Source: Betaproteobacteria bacterium (lineage in GTDB: Bacteria > Pseudomonadota > Gammaproteobacteria > Burkholderiales > Burkholderiaceae_C). From it: a stretch of 64,000 nucleotides of DNA. Location of the stretch: contig JANXSZ010000083.1 of assembly GCA_025356445.1 (NCBI GenBank), positions 46,929 to 110,928 of the forward strand, in the 5' to 3' direction. The position numbers were made by a program, and so were the translations under genes. Position 1 is the stretch's first letter. The number at the start of each line of letters is the position of its first letter. Shown here piece by piece: positions 1-7,111 of the stretch. Below the pieces are notes generated by a model, which worked only from the letters and a program-made list of their open reading frames with translations, made no database searches and was not told the origin of the DNA.

Positions 1-1034
1 GTGGTGCCGTTCAGCAGACCGCTCACCTGCGAATTCCACATCACCCAACCCGTGCTGCTGTACCAGTGGTAACGCTCACCAAACGAATTGGGCGCGTAGC
101 TGCACCCCACATCGTTGTGTAAGACTTTGAGCGCCAGCGCCACCACCACCGTGCCGCCATGGCCATGAACAATAGGCTTGGGCAGGCCGGTGGTGCCACT
201 GGAATACACAATCCACAGTGGGTGGTCAAACGGCAGCCAAAGCGGCTCGAAAGCCTCAGTTTGGGCATCATTTTGGGCTGTAGCGCTTTCCAGACGGGCT
301 AGATCCGCTATAGATTCAATAGCAACTTGATTGACCCCAAGGTTGCGGTGAACCAGCACATGACGCACGCTGGGCAAGGCGGCGCACATCTCGGCGACCA
401 CGGCAGTGCGGTCAAAGTCGCGTCCGCCATAGGTCACACCGTCACAAGCGATCAGCACTTTTGGCTCAATTTGCGTGAAGCGGTCAAGCACCGCCGCCGT
501 GCCCATGTCAGGCGCACAAATGCTCCACACGCCGCCAATGCTGACCGTCGCCAAAAACGCCACCATCGCCTCGGGGATGTTGGGCAGGTACGCCGCCACC
601 CGGTCGCCCGGCTGCACGCCCTGGGCTTGCAGGTGCAGCGCAAGCGAGGCCACTTGCTGACGCAGCTCAGGCCAGCTCAGCGTGTGCTGCTCACCTTTTT
701 CATTGCGGCTGATGACGGCCAGCAGCCCTGCCGCCTCCGCCGGGGCCACATGGCGGAGCACCTGCTGGGCGTAATTGACCTGCGCACCCGCAAACCACTG
801 CGCACCCGGCATGGTGTTGCGCGCCAGCACCGCGCTGTGCGGCGTGGGCGATTGCAGCCCAAAATAGTCCCAGATGCTTTGCCAAAAAGCATCCAAATCC
901 GTCACCGACCACTGCCACAGCGCATCGTAGTTGGCAAAGTGCAGGCCGCGCGTGCGAGCCAGCCAGTCTTGGTAGAGGCGGATTTGAGGGGTGTAGGGGG
1001 CGGAAAGCGAAGGGAAAAGGGTCGGGTCGTTCAT
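1..1034 (-). CDS. aacS: Acetoacetyl-CoA synthetase (acetoacetate-CoA ligase), 5' part only
   Basis: Open reading frame entering from the left edge; the first 344 codons are present, beginning MNDPTLFPSLSAPYTPQIRL from the ATG at 1034. The enzyme activates acetoacetate to acetoacetyl-CoA with ATP. Visible features are an N-terminal helical region with WQWSVTDLDAFWQSIWDYF, typical of acetyl/acetoacetyl-CoA synthetases, then the ANL-superfamily motif YSSGTTGLPKPIVHGHGG near residue 290 (P-loop-like AMP-binding motif) and WYSSTGWVMWN near residue 325. The C-terminal lid domain lies outside the window. Its substrate is a product of fumarylacetoacetase, encoded at 7.1 kb, although the two genes are not co-transcribed. 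A dispersed repeat copy appears to be built into the coding frame at 268-329. Family assignment is firm; acetoacetate specificity is inferred from overall resemblance. Confidence 0.9.
   Translation of the reverse strand, partial: MNDPTLFPSLSAPYTPQIRLYQDWLARTRGLHFANYDALWQWSVTDLDAFWQSIWDYFGLQSPTPHSAVLARNTMPGAQWFAGAQVNYAQQVLRHVAPAEAAGLLAVISRNEKGEQHTLSWPELRQQVASLALHLQAQGVQPGDRVAAYLPNIPEAMVAFLATVSIGGVWSICAPDMGTAAVLDRFTQIEPKVLIACDGVTYGGRDFDRTAVVAEMCAALPSVRHVLVHRNLGVNQVAIESIADLARLESATAQNDAQTEAFEPLWLPFDHPLWIVYSSGTTGLPKPIVHGHGGTVVVALALKVLHNDVGCSYAPNSFGERYHWYSSTGWVMWNSQVSGLLNGT
268..329 (-). repeat. Dispersed repeat copy inside aacS coding sequence
   Basis: On the minus strand this stretch carries the same ordered blocks as the intergenic repeats elsewhere in the window: ATTGAATCTATAGC, then GCCCGTCTGGAAA, then GCGCTACAGCCCA. 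It is read in frame as a segment containing SIADLARLESATAQN. Copies are also seen at 3769, 8487, 17043, 46760 and 58708. Confidence 0.5.
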
Positions 1035-1131
1035 GCCCTCAAGCGTAGCGTGTGGCAGCGGTATTGGATAGAGGTGGCTGACGCGAAAGCGATGCACGAA
1101 CAACTCGGATCCTTGGGGTAGCGATCCACAT

Positions 1132-1152
1132 CTCAATCAATCATTGATTGAG
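1132..1152. promoter_or_regulatory. Perfect 10-bp-arm palindrome upstream of a toxin-antitoxin pair
   Basis: CTCAATCAAT and ATTGATTGAG flank a single central base, giving a perfect inverted repeat. It lies 90 bases upstream of the antitoxin start and 98 bases upstream of the divergent aacS start. It could be an operator for the toxin-antitoxin complex or for aacS control; the sequence alone does not decide. Confidence 0.5.
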
Positions 1153-1204
1153 CAGGCCGAACACAACCAAATACCATTGTCAATACGGCGAATCAAACAT
1201 AAAC

Positions 1205-1219
1205 TGTACAGGCCGTACA
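1205..1219. promoter_or_regulatory. Short inverted repeat before antitoxin gene
   Basis: TGTAC-AGGCC-GTACA is an inverted repeat ending 22 bases before the antitoxin ATG at 1242. Position and symmetry fit an autoregulatory operator of a Phd-type antitoxin. Confidence 0.4.
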
Positions 1220-1241
1220 TAAATTCAAACAAGGAAAACCC

Positions 1242-1511
1242 ATGTCAGCCAACCCCAGTTACGGGCTAGAGCAAGCCCGCACGCAACTGCCCGCCATCGC
1301 TGCCAACGCCTTCGCGGGCGTTGCCAGCGTCATCACCCGACATGGCAAGCCCTATGCCGCCGTGGTGCCCATCCGTGACTTGCACCAGTTGCGCACAGCG
1401 GCTGGCAACCCTAGCGGCATACTGGCATTGCGGGGTACAGGGCAGGGCTTGTGGGGGCCATCTGTCAGCCAAGCGGTGGCAGACCTGCGGGATGAATGGG
1501 GCGATGCATGA
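1242..1511 (+). CDS. Phd/YefM-type antitoxin
   Basis: A protein of 89 residues. The N-terminal half (YGLEQARTQLPAIAANAF, then ITRHGKPYAAVVPIRDL) has the Phd/YefM fold signature, in which a short DNA-binding domain carries the RHGKP turn and a following strand of hydrophobic residues. The C-terminal tail (SVSQAVADLRDEWGD) would wrap the toxin. Its stop overlaps the next gene's start (ATGA), as usual for type II toxin-antitoxin pairs. It should neutralise the PIN toxin by direct binding and repress its own promoter, with inverted repeats upstream at 1132 and 1205 as candidate operators. The start is preceded by AAGGAAAACCC, a plausible ribosome-binding site. Confidence 0.75.
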   Translation: MSANPSYGLEQARTQLPAIAANAFAGVASVITRHGKPYAAVVPIRDLHQLRTAAGNPSGILALRGTGQGLWGPSVSQAVADLRDEWGDA

Positions 1512-1975
1512 AGCAGGGAAACAGCACCTTGCTCTGGGGCGGTCTGCCACAGGGCGCAACGGTGGCAGTTGATACTGCTCCGTTCATATACGTTCTGGAA
1601 GACCACGCAGAATTCGCACCGCTGTTCATCGGCTTGTTTGAAGCAGCGGCGACGCAGCAGGTGCATATCGCCTTGTCCACGGTGACATTGGCGGAGGTGC
1701 TGACCGGCCCCTACAAAACGGGTCAAACCGCATTGGCCAAGCGCTATGAGAAGGCATTTTCTGCGTACACCCTTGTTCCCGTGTCGCCCGCCATTGCGGT
1801 CTTGGCAGCGCAGCTGAGGGCGCAGTACCGGTTGAAGTTGCCCGATGCGCTGCAACTGGCAACAGCGTTGGATTTGGGGGCGGACGCTTTTGTGACGCAT
1901 GACCGCGATTTCTCGCAGATCACGGGGCTGACGGTATTGACGGGCGTCAATAAGGTTGCCCACGCTAAGCCTTAG
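1508..1975 (+). CDS. PIN-domain toxin (VapC-like ribonuclease)
   Basis: A protein of 155 residues from the ATG that overlaps the antitoxin stop. PIN-domain acidic residues are visible: VAVDTAPFIY near residue 20, the glutamate in LSTVTLAEVLTGP, and the C-terminal LPDALQLATALDLGADAFVTHDRDF, which supplies the last aspartates. PIN toxins are Mg-dependent RNases that cut tRNA or mRNA when released from antitoxin. Pairing with a Phd-type rather than a classical VapB antitoxin is a known mix. The pair sits between aacS and the tetR operon and shows no transposase or other mobility gene. An in-frame ATG 12 bases upstream exists, but the overlapping start is the usual arrangement. Confidence 0.8.
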   Translation: MKQGNSTLLWGGLPQGATVAVDTAPFIYVLEDHAEFAPLFIGLFEAAATQQVHIALSTVTLAEVLTGPYKTGQTALAKRYEKAFSAYTLVPVSPAIAVLAAQLRAQYRLKLPDALQLATALDLGADAFVTHDRDFSQITGLTVLTGVNKVAHAKP

Positions 1976-2022
1976 CTTGCTGGCTGTAGGTTTGCCAGGG
2001 TTTGTACGTATGTTTAATATAT

Positions 2023-2038
2023 TTGAACAAGTGTTCAA
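2023..2038. promoter_or_regulatory. Candidate TetR operator
   Basis: TTGAACA-AG-TGTTCAA is a perfect 7-bp-arm palindrome ending 8 bases before the tetR ATG at 2047, in an AT-rich stretch. Its position would let the TetR-family protein repress its own gene and probably the transporter operon behind it. Confidence 0.5.
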
Positions 2039-2046
2039 TACATACC

Positions 2047-2739
2047 ATGCCAACCCCATCCTCCCTCCGACCTGCGGTTACCCGTCCCAAAGCACATGCA
2101 GCCCGCACCGCCGAGCCCCGTCCTGACCGCCAGCAAGCGATCTTGCTGGCCGCAGAAAAACTGTTTGCGCTCAATGGCTACCACGCTGTCACCATCCGTC
2201 AGATTGCAGACGAAGCTGGCGTGCCCCTAGCGTTGGTGAGCTACTACTATGGCCCCAAGCACTCGCTGTTTCATGCCATTTTTGAGCACTGGAATTCAAC
2301 GATTCAAGAGCGAATGGACGGTCTGGCGCTCGCCAAAACCAGCCCGCCAGAAGACCGGTTGATGCGCATCATCGAAGCCTTTGTGCTGCCTGTCATTCGG
2401 CTGCGCGCCAGTGCCGAGGGCGAGTACTACGCGCTGCTGGTGGCGCGTGAGCTGTACAGCGCCACGCCAGAGACTGACCGCGTGCTGCGTGACTACTTTG
2501 ACCCCTTGGCCCATGCCTTTATCGACGCCTTGCACGCCGCCCTGCCGCCAGCCACACGCAGCCAGGTGGCTTGGTGTTACCAGTTTGCGCTGGGTGCCTT
2601 GCTGCTTCATTTGAGCGACAACCGCATTGACCGCCTCTCTCTGGGTGAGTGCCGCCAAGGCGACCCTGCGGCCACGGCGCAGCTGCTGCGCTTTATCGCC
2701 GGGGGCTTTCGCGCAGCCTTGCCCAACCCAGCGCCCTGA
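2047..2739 (+). CDS. TetR/AcrR-family transcriptional regulator
   Basis: A protein of 230 residues. The helix-turn-helix is clear: ILLAAEKLFALNGYHAVTIRQIADEAGV, followed by LALVSYYYGPKHSLFHAIF, near residues 35-85. The C-terminal half is a helical ligand-binding domain of unrecognised specificity (EGEYYALLVARELYSATPETDRVLRDYF). I chose the ATG at 2047 over an in-frame ATG 45 bases upstream because the longer form would begin inside the AT-rich palindromic promoter. The gene runs in the same direction as the ABC transporter operon, 73 bases ahead of it, and is probably its local regulator responding to the imported compound or a CoA/acid derivative. The ligand is unknown. Confidence 0.85.
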   Translation: MPTPSSLRPAVTRPKAHAARTAEPRPDRQQAILLAAEKLFALNGYHAVTIRQIADEAGVPLALVSYYYGPKHSLFHAIFEHWNSTIQERMDGLALAKTSPPEDRLMRIIEAFVLPVIRLRASAEGEYYALLVARELYSATPETDRVLRDYFDPLAHAFIDALHAALPPATRSQVAWCYQFALGALLLHLSDNRIDRLSLGECRQGDPAATAQLLRFIAGGFRAALPNPAP

Positions 2740-2812
2740 TGAGCCAGATTTCACGGCCCCCTCCCCCGTTCCCCGCAACCACCTGACAACAACCTCACAG
2801 AAGGAGACCCCC

Positions 2813-3754
2813 ATGCAACGCCGCACCCTGATCTCGGCACTGGCCAGCGCCAGCGCCGCCCTGACCCTGCCTGTCCACAGCCAGACCTCCACCAAAGTCG
2901 TCTTCGGCTACACCGCCGTGGGGGACTTTGCGCCGGTCTTCGTGGCCAAGGAAGAAGGCTTTTTCAGCAAGCGCGGGCTGGACATGGAACTCAAGTTCAT
3001 TCCCCTGAACTCCACCATTCCCGCCGCCCTGGAATCAGATTCCCTGCAAATCGGTGGCCCAACACCCAGCGTGTATTTGCAATCAGTAGACGGCGGGCTG
3101 GACCATGTGGTGCTGGCGGGCGGCGGCGTGCTGTCCAAAACCTACACGGAACTGGGGCTAGCGGCACGGGCAGGCTCGGGCATCCGCAGTGCCCAAGACT
3201 GCATCGGCAAAAAGATCGGCGTGCCAGGGCTAGGGGCCTTCCTTCATGTTTCGTTTCGCCAGTGGCTCAAAGTCAATCGGGTGGACTACAAAAAGGTGAC
3301 GTTTGTCGAAGCCTCCTTCCCGCAGCACGCGGACTTGATTCGCGGTGGCTCGCTGGACGCGGTGGTGACGGGTGGCCCCTTCATGCAGCGCATCATCGAC
3401 AGTGGCACCGGCTATGTCGCCGCCTACTACACCACCTTTTTGCCCGAGGGCCAGCCAACCATCGTGCATGCGGCACGGCGTGAATGGGCACAAAAGAACC
3501 CGACGGCGGCCAAAGCTTTCCGCGAAGGCGTGGTCGAAGGTGCTGCCTGGGTGAAAACCCCCGCCAACAACGCCCGGCTGCGCGAACACATTGGCAAGTA
3601 CATCAAGCTGCCCCCGGCCGTGCTGGCCACGATGCAGATTTCGCCGCCTGGCCCCGTCATCACGCCAGAGCAGTTGCGCTGGTGGGTGGGCCTGATGAAA
3701 GACCAGGAGATGCTGCGCACCGACATCAAGGTGGCTGAGTTGATCTGGAAATGA
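2813..3754 (+). CDS. ABC transporter substrate-binding protein (SsuA/TauA/NMT1-like)
   Basis: A periplasmic protein of 313 residues. It begins MQRRTLISALASASAALTLPVHSQ, a signal peptide with two arginines, cleaved near residue 24. The mature part follows the nitrate/sulfonate/taurine/HMP-precursor binding fold: VVFGYTAVGDFAPVFVAKEEGFFSKRGLDMEL, then a lobe with GGPTPSVYLQSVDGGLDHVVLAGGG and IGVPGLGAFLHVSFRQWL. The start at 2813 is set by AAGGAGA eight bases upstream; the longer in-frame extension overlaps tetR and is not credible. It is the first gene of an importer completed by the next three genes. The ligand cannot be read from sequence; the downstream catabolic genes suggest an aromatic or carboxylate compound. 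Confidence 0.85.
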   Translation: MQRRTLISALASASAALTLPVHSQTSTKVVFGYTAVGDFAPVFVAKEEGFFSKRGLDMELKFIPLNSTIPAALESDSLQIGGPTPSVYLQSVDGGLDHVVLAGGGVLSKTYTELGLAARAGSGIRSAQDCIGKKIGVPGLGAFLHVSFRQWLKVNRVDYKKVTFVEASFPQHADLIRGGSLDAVVTGGPFMQRIIDSGTGYVAAYYTTFLPEGQPTIVHAARREWAQKNPTAAKAFREGVVEGAAWVKTPANNARLREHIGKYIKLPPAVLATMQISPPGPVITPEQLRWWVGLMKDQEMLRTDIKVAELIWK

Positions 3755-3768
3755 AGTTCACAACCCTC

Positions 3769-3831
3769 ATGAAAACTATGAATTTCATAGCACCTTGTTC
3801 CCACCCAAATGGCGCTACAGCCACTTTTGAA
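3769..3831 (+). repeat. Dispersed intergenic repeat copy
   Basis: Lies between the binding-protein and ATPase genes. It carries ATGAATTTCATAGC, a variable centre with CCCACC, then GGCGCTACAGCC followed by ACTTTTGA. The same ordered blocks occur in other intergenic gaps of the window. It ends 11 bases before the ATPase start, so it supplies the leader of that cistron. Confidence 0.6.
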
Positions 3832-3842
3832 TCGAAATTGTC

Positions 3843-4613
3843 ATGAACAATGGCATCTTGACCTTTGAGAACGTCGCCATCCACATGGGTGGGCGCGAAA
3901 TCCTCTCCTCCACCAGCTTGAGCGTGCAGCGCGGCGAGTTTGTCTGCGTGATTGGCCCCTCGGGCTGCGGTAAAACCACCCTGCTGCGAGCGGCTGCGGG
4001 TTTTGTGGCCCCCAGTGGTGGCGCGGTGCGGCGCAACGGTGAAGCCATCACCGGGCCGTCCCGCGAAGTCGCCTTTGTGTTCCAGGACTATGGCCGTGCG
4101 CTGCTGCCCTGGCGCACAGTAGCCGCGAACGTGAGTCTGGCGCTGGAAGCGGCCAAAGTGCCCACCGCAGAGCGCCCCGCCCGCATCGCCAGAGTGCTGG
4201 CCACCGTGGGCCTTGCAGCCCATGCCGACAAGTTCCCGGCACAGCTTTCCGGCGGCATGCAGCAGCGCGTGCAAATTGCCCGCTGTCTGGCACAAGAACC
4301 TTCGCTGATGATGATGGACGAGCCCTTTGGCGCGCTGGACGCGATGACGCGCGAAAGCCTGCAAGACGAACTCGCCCGCTTGGTACGCGAGCAGGGTCTG
4401 ACGGTGATGTTCGTCACGCACGACCTGGAAGAAGCCCTGTACCTGGGCGACCGCGTGATCGCCCTGCGCGCCAACCCCACCGCCGACAAACCCAGTCTGG
4501 CCGCGATGATTGACGTGCCCCTGCCCTACCCACGCAACCAGCTGACCACCAAGGAACACCCCGAGTTTTTGCGTTTACGGCGCGCGCTTTACCAGTACCT
4601 GGGGCACCACTGA
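3843..4613 (+). CDS. ABC transporter ATP-binding protein (SsuB/TauB-like)
   Basis: An ATPase of 256 residues. Walker A is GPSGCGKT at residues 38-45, the Q-loop is VFQDYGRALLPWR, the ABC signature is LSGGMQQRVQIARCL, Walker B is LMMMDEPFGALD, and the switch histidine is in FVTHDLEEALYLGDRV. All catalytic elements are intact. It energises import through the two permeases that follow, one base downstream and then with a 4-base overlap. The family (nitrate, sulfonate, taurine, thiamine-precursor type) fits the binding protein. No accessory regulatory domain is present at the C-terminus. Confidence 0.93.
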   Translation: MNNGILTFENVAIHMGGREILSSTSLSVQRGEFVCVIGPSGCGKTTLLRAAAGFVAPSGGAVRRNGEAITGPSREVAFVFQDYGRALLPWRTVAANVSLALEAAKVPTAERPARIARVLATVGLAAHADKFPAQLSGGMQQRVQIARCLAQEPSLMMMDEPFGALDAMTRESLQDELARLVREQGLTVMFVTHDLEEALYLGDRVIALRANPTADKPSLAAMIDVPLPYPRNQLTTKEHPEFLRLRRALYQYLGHH

Positions 4614-4614
4614 C

Positions 4615-5451
4615 ATGCACACCTCATCGGTACCTTCACCTTCAACCGCACCACAGCGCCACACCAACCCCACCAGCCTGCGACGGGCGGCCTCTTCGGT
4701 TGGCCCTTTTGTACGCCCTTTCGTGCTCCCCGGATTGCTGCTGGGTGCGCTGGAAGCATGGGCACGCACCGTGGGTCAAGGCAGCGATGCGTTGTCGCCC
4801 CCCAGCGCAGCCGTGCAAGCGTTCGCCAAAGCCGCCATGGACGGCTCGCTGTGGTCGGCCACCGTGTTCACGCTGGGCAGTGCCGCCTTGGGCCTGTTGT
4901 TAGGCAGCGTGGTGGGCATTGCCCTGGGCACGCTGCTGGGCTTGTCACGACGGGCAGCGGGCATGGGTGGTTTGAGCATCGAGGTGCTGCGGCCCATTCC
5001 GTCCGTCGCGCTGATTCCGCTGGCGATGCTGGTGTATGGCTTTGGGCTGCGCATGGAAATCAGTGTGGTGGCGTTTGCCTGTGTCTGGCCGATGCTGATC
5101 CTCACACAGGCAGCGGTGCATCAGGTGGAGCCGCGCTTGCTGGAAGTCGCCATGGCGCTGCAATTAAGCCCTGTGGCGCGCTTCACCCACATCATCTGGC
5201 CGGCCATCGTGCCGCGCCTGTTTGTCGCACTGCGTCTGGGCATCGCGATTACGCTGGTGGTAGCCGTGACGGTAGAGATCGCAGCCAACCCCTACGGCAT
5301 GGGCTACGCGCTGATGACCGCGCAGCAAAGCCTGGACCCGGCGCTGATGCTGGCCTGGCTGTTCTGGATTGGTGGAGTGGGTTTTGCCATCAACGCGTTG
5401 TCGCTGCGGCTGCAAACCTGGGTTGCCCAACGCATGGGAGAAACCGCATGA
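4615..5451 (+). CDS. ABC transporter permease, first subunit
   Basis: An inner-membrane protein of 278 residues with about six membrane spans. The cytoplasmic EAA loop that contacts the ATPase is visible as EVAMALQLSPVARFTHIIWPAIVPRLFVALR near residues 180-210. The start follows the ATPase stop by a single base. It belongs to the BPD_transp_1 family of sulfonate/nitrate-type permeases. Together with the next gene it should form a heterodimeric channel, which differs from the usual single permease gene (homodimer) in Ssu/Tau systems. Confidence 0.88.
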   Translation: MHTSSVPSPSTAPQRHTNPTSLRRAASSVGPFVRPFVLPGLLLGALEAWARTVGQGSDALSPPSAAVQAFAKAAMDGSLWSATVFTLGSAALGLLLGSVVGIALGTLLGLSRRAAGMGGLSIEVLRPIPSVALIPLAMLVYGFGLRMEISVVAFACVWPMLILTQAAVHQVEPRLLEVAMALQLSPVARFTHIIWPAIVPRLFVALRLGIAITLVVAVTVEIAANPYGMGYALMTAQQSLDPALMLAWLFWIGGVGFAINALSLRLQTWVAQRMGETA

Positions 5452-6221
5452 GCGCACAGCACCTCAACCACCGCACACAAGCCCTGGCGGAATCGCTGGG
5501 CGTGCTGGCCGCACTCATCACCCTGTGGTGGGCTGCCAGCCACGGCCAGTGGGTCAGCAAGGTGTTTTTGCCTACACCCGAAGCCACGCTGGGCAGCTTG
5601 GTGCAAGGCTTGCGACAGGGCGAACTGGCCAACTTCACCGCCGCCACCGTGGAGCGCATGGTGCTGGGCTGGGGGCTGGCCTGCGCACTGGGCATGGCCT
5701 TGGGTGCACTGATCGGCATCTCAGCCACCGCGCGCGCCTGGGTGCAGCCTACGCTGGAGTTCATTCGCCCACTGCCCGCCTCGGCGGTGATGCCACTGGC
5801 CATCTCGGTCTTTGGCCTGTCCAACGGCATGGTGCTGGCCGTGGTGGCGTTTGGCGCGATGTGGCCAGTGCTGCTGGCCACCGTTCACGGCTTTGCCCAT
5901 GTGCATGTGCGGCTCAAGGAAGTGGCGCAAGCCTTGCAACTCAGCCCACTGGCGGTCATCACCAAGATCGGCCTGCCCAATGCCTTACCGGATATGTTGT
6001 CGGGGATGCGCCTGTCGATGACGGTGGCCCTGATCGTCGCGGTGGTAGGCGAGATGCTGGCCTCACAGCCAGGATTGGGCCAGGCTATTTTGCTGGCTGC
6101 CCGTTCGTTTCACGCCAGCGACCTGTTCGCCGGCATCGTGCTGCTAGGGGCCATTGGTTATGCCTCCAACAGCGCGCTGGGCTTGGCAGAGCGCAAGCTG
6201 CTGCGCTGGCAACACCCCTGA
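5448..6221 (+). CDS. ABC transporter permease, second subunit
   Basis: A permease of 257 residues, starting at the ATG that overlaps the stop of the first permease (ATGA). The EAA loop reads EVAQALQLSPLAVITKIGLPNALPDMLSGMR, clearly paralogous to the first subunit, so the pair probably arose by duplication. Hydrophobic segments are spread over the length, with a glycine-rich LACALGMALGALIG span early on. The frame stays open far upstream inside the first permease, but that extension reads as a shadow, and the overlapping start is typical of translational coupling. Transport substrate unknown. Confidence 0.88.
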   Translation: MSAQHLNHRTQALAESLGVLAALITLWWAASHGQWVSKVFLPTPEATLGSLVQGLRQGELANFTAATVERMVLGWGLACALGMALGALIGISATARAWVQPTLEFIRPLPASAVMPLAISVFGLSNGMVLAVVAFGAMWPVLLATVHGFAHVHVRLKEVAQALQLSPLAVITKIGLPNALPDMLSGMRLSMTVALIVAVVGEMLASQPGLGQAILLAARSFHASDLFAGIVLLGAIGYASNSALGLAERKLLRWQHP

Positions 6222-6281
6222 TTTTTCACCGTCCAACGTCTTTCACTGTCCTCAAAAACCGATACCCCACTGGAGAATGCC

Positions 6282-7088
6282 ATGCCCCGCAAACTGGTCG
6301 ATCTGTCCATTTACCTCGAAAACGATGTAGCCTCTGACCCACCGGGTCTGGAGCCCAAAATCGAGTACTTCACCCACGAGAACACCTACGCGCAAATCGC
6401 GCCGTTCTTCCCGGGCCTGAAGCCCGAAGACCTGCCCGACGGCGAAGGCTGGGCGGTGGAAAAAATCCAGCTGTCCACCCACAACGGCACCCACCTCGAT
6501 GCGCCGTACCACTTCCACAGCACCATGGACGCGGCGCTGCACGAGAAGAAGAAATCCATCGCCATCGACGAGGTGCCGCTGGACTGGTGCTTCCAGCCCG
6601 GTGTGAAGCTGGATTTTCGCCATTTCCCCGATGGCTACGTGGTGCAAGCAGTGGATGTAGAGGCGGAACTCAAGCGTATCAACCACACGCTGAAACCGCT
6701 GGAAATTGTCATCATCAACACCCGTGCCGGTTCGCGCTACGGCGAAAAAGACTACGTGGCGGCCGGTGCGGGCATGGGCTATGAGGCCACCATGTACCTG
6801 CTGGAGCGCGGCGTACGCCTGACCGGCACCGATGCCTGGAGCTGGGATGCCCCCTTCGTTCACACCGCCAAGAAATACACCGAAACCCAAGATGCCTCGC
6901 TGATCTGGGAAGGCCACAAGGCTGGACGCGACATCGGCTACTGCCACATCGAAAAACTGCATAACCTGGAAGTGCTGCCCGGCGACGGTTTCTTCATCAG
7001 CTGCTTCCCGCACAAGATTCGCGGGGCCTCGGCAGGCTGGACGCGGGCAGTAGCCATTTTTGATGATGCACTGATGGCCAGCGTTTGA
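6282..7088 (+). CDS. Cyclase family protein (kynurenine-formamidase-like metal-dependent hydrolase)
   Basis: A protein of 268 residues with the cyclase/KynB-type metal site: [14 protein letters not shown] near residues 65-80 (the HxGTHxDxPxH motif), plus later [11 protein letters not shown] and the [10 protein letters not shown] segment. Family members hydrolyse formylkynurenine, isatin or cyclic amides and esters, or dehydrate polyketide rings. The long insert ([26 protein letters not shown]) and the C-terminal [38 protein letters not shown] mark the branch found in aromatic catabolic clusters rather than true KynB. GGAGAATGCC precedes the start. It sits between the importer and fumarylacetoacetase, so it probably opens a ring or ester upstream of that step. 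Exact substrate unknown. Confidence 0.85.
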   Translation: MPRKLVDLSIYLENDVASDPPGLEPKIEYFTHENTYAQIAPFFPGLKPEDLPDGEGWAVEKIQLSTHNGTHLDAPYHFHSTMDAALHEKKKSIAIDEVPLDWCFQPGVKLDFRHFPDGYVVQAVDVEAELKRINHTLKPLEIVIINTRAGSRYGEKDYVAAGAGMGYEATMYLLERGVRLTGTDAWSWDAPFVHTAKKYTETQDASLIWEGHKAGRDIGYCHIEKLHNLEVLPGDGFFISCFPHKIRGASAGWTRAVAIFDDALMASV

Positions 7089-7111
7089 AGTTTGAAGAAA
7101 GGAAGACAACC

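Noticed and set aside
327..1121. Long plus-strand frame opposite aacS
   Set aside because: It is rich in His, Arg and Gln, without recognisable domains, and lies opposite the clear acetoacetyl-CoA synthetase frame; a codon shadow.
4758..5447. Upstream extension of the second permease frame through the first permease gene
   Set aside because: The extension is an out-of-frame reading of the first permease; the ATG overlapping the first permease stop is the natural start.
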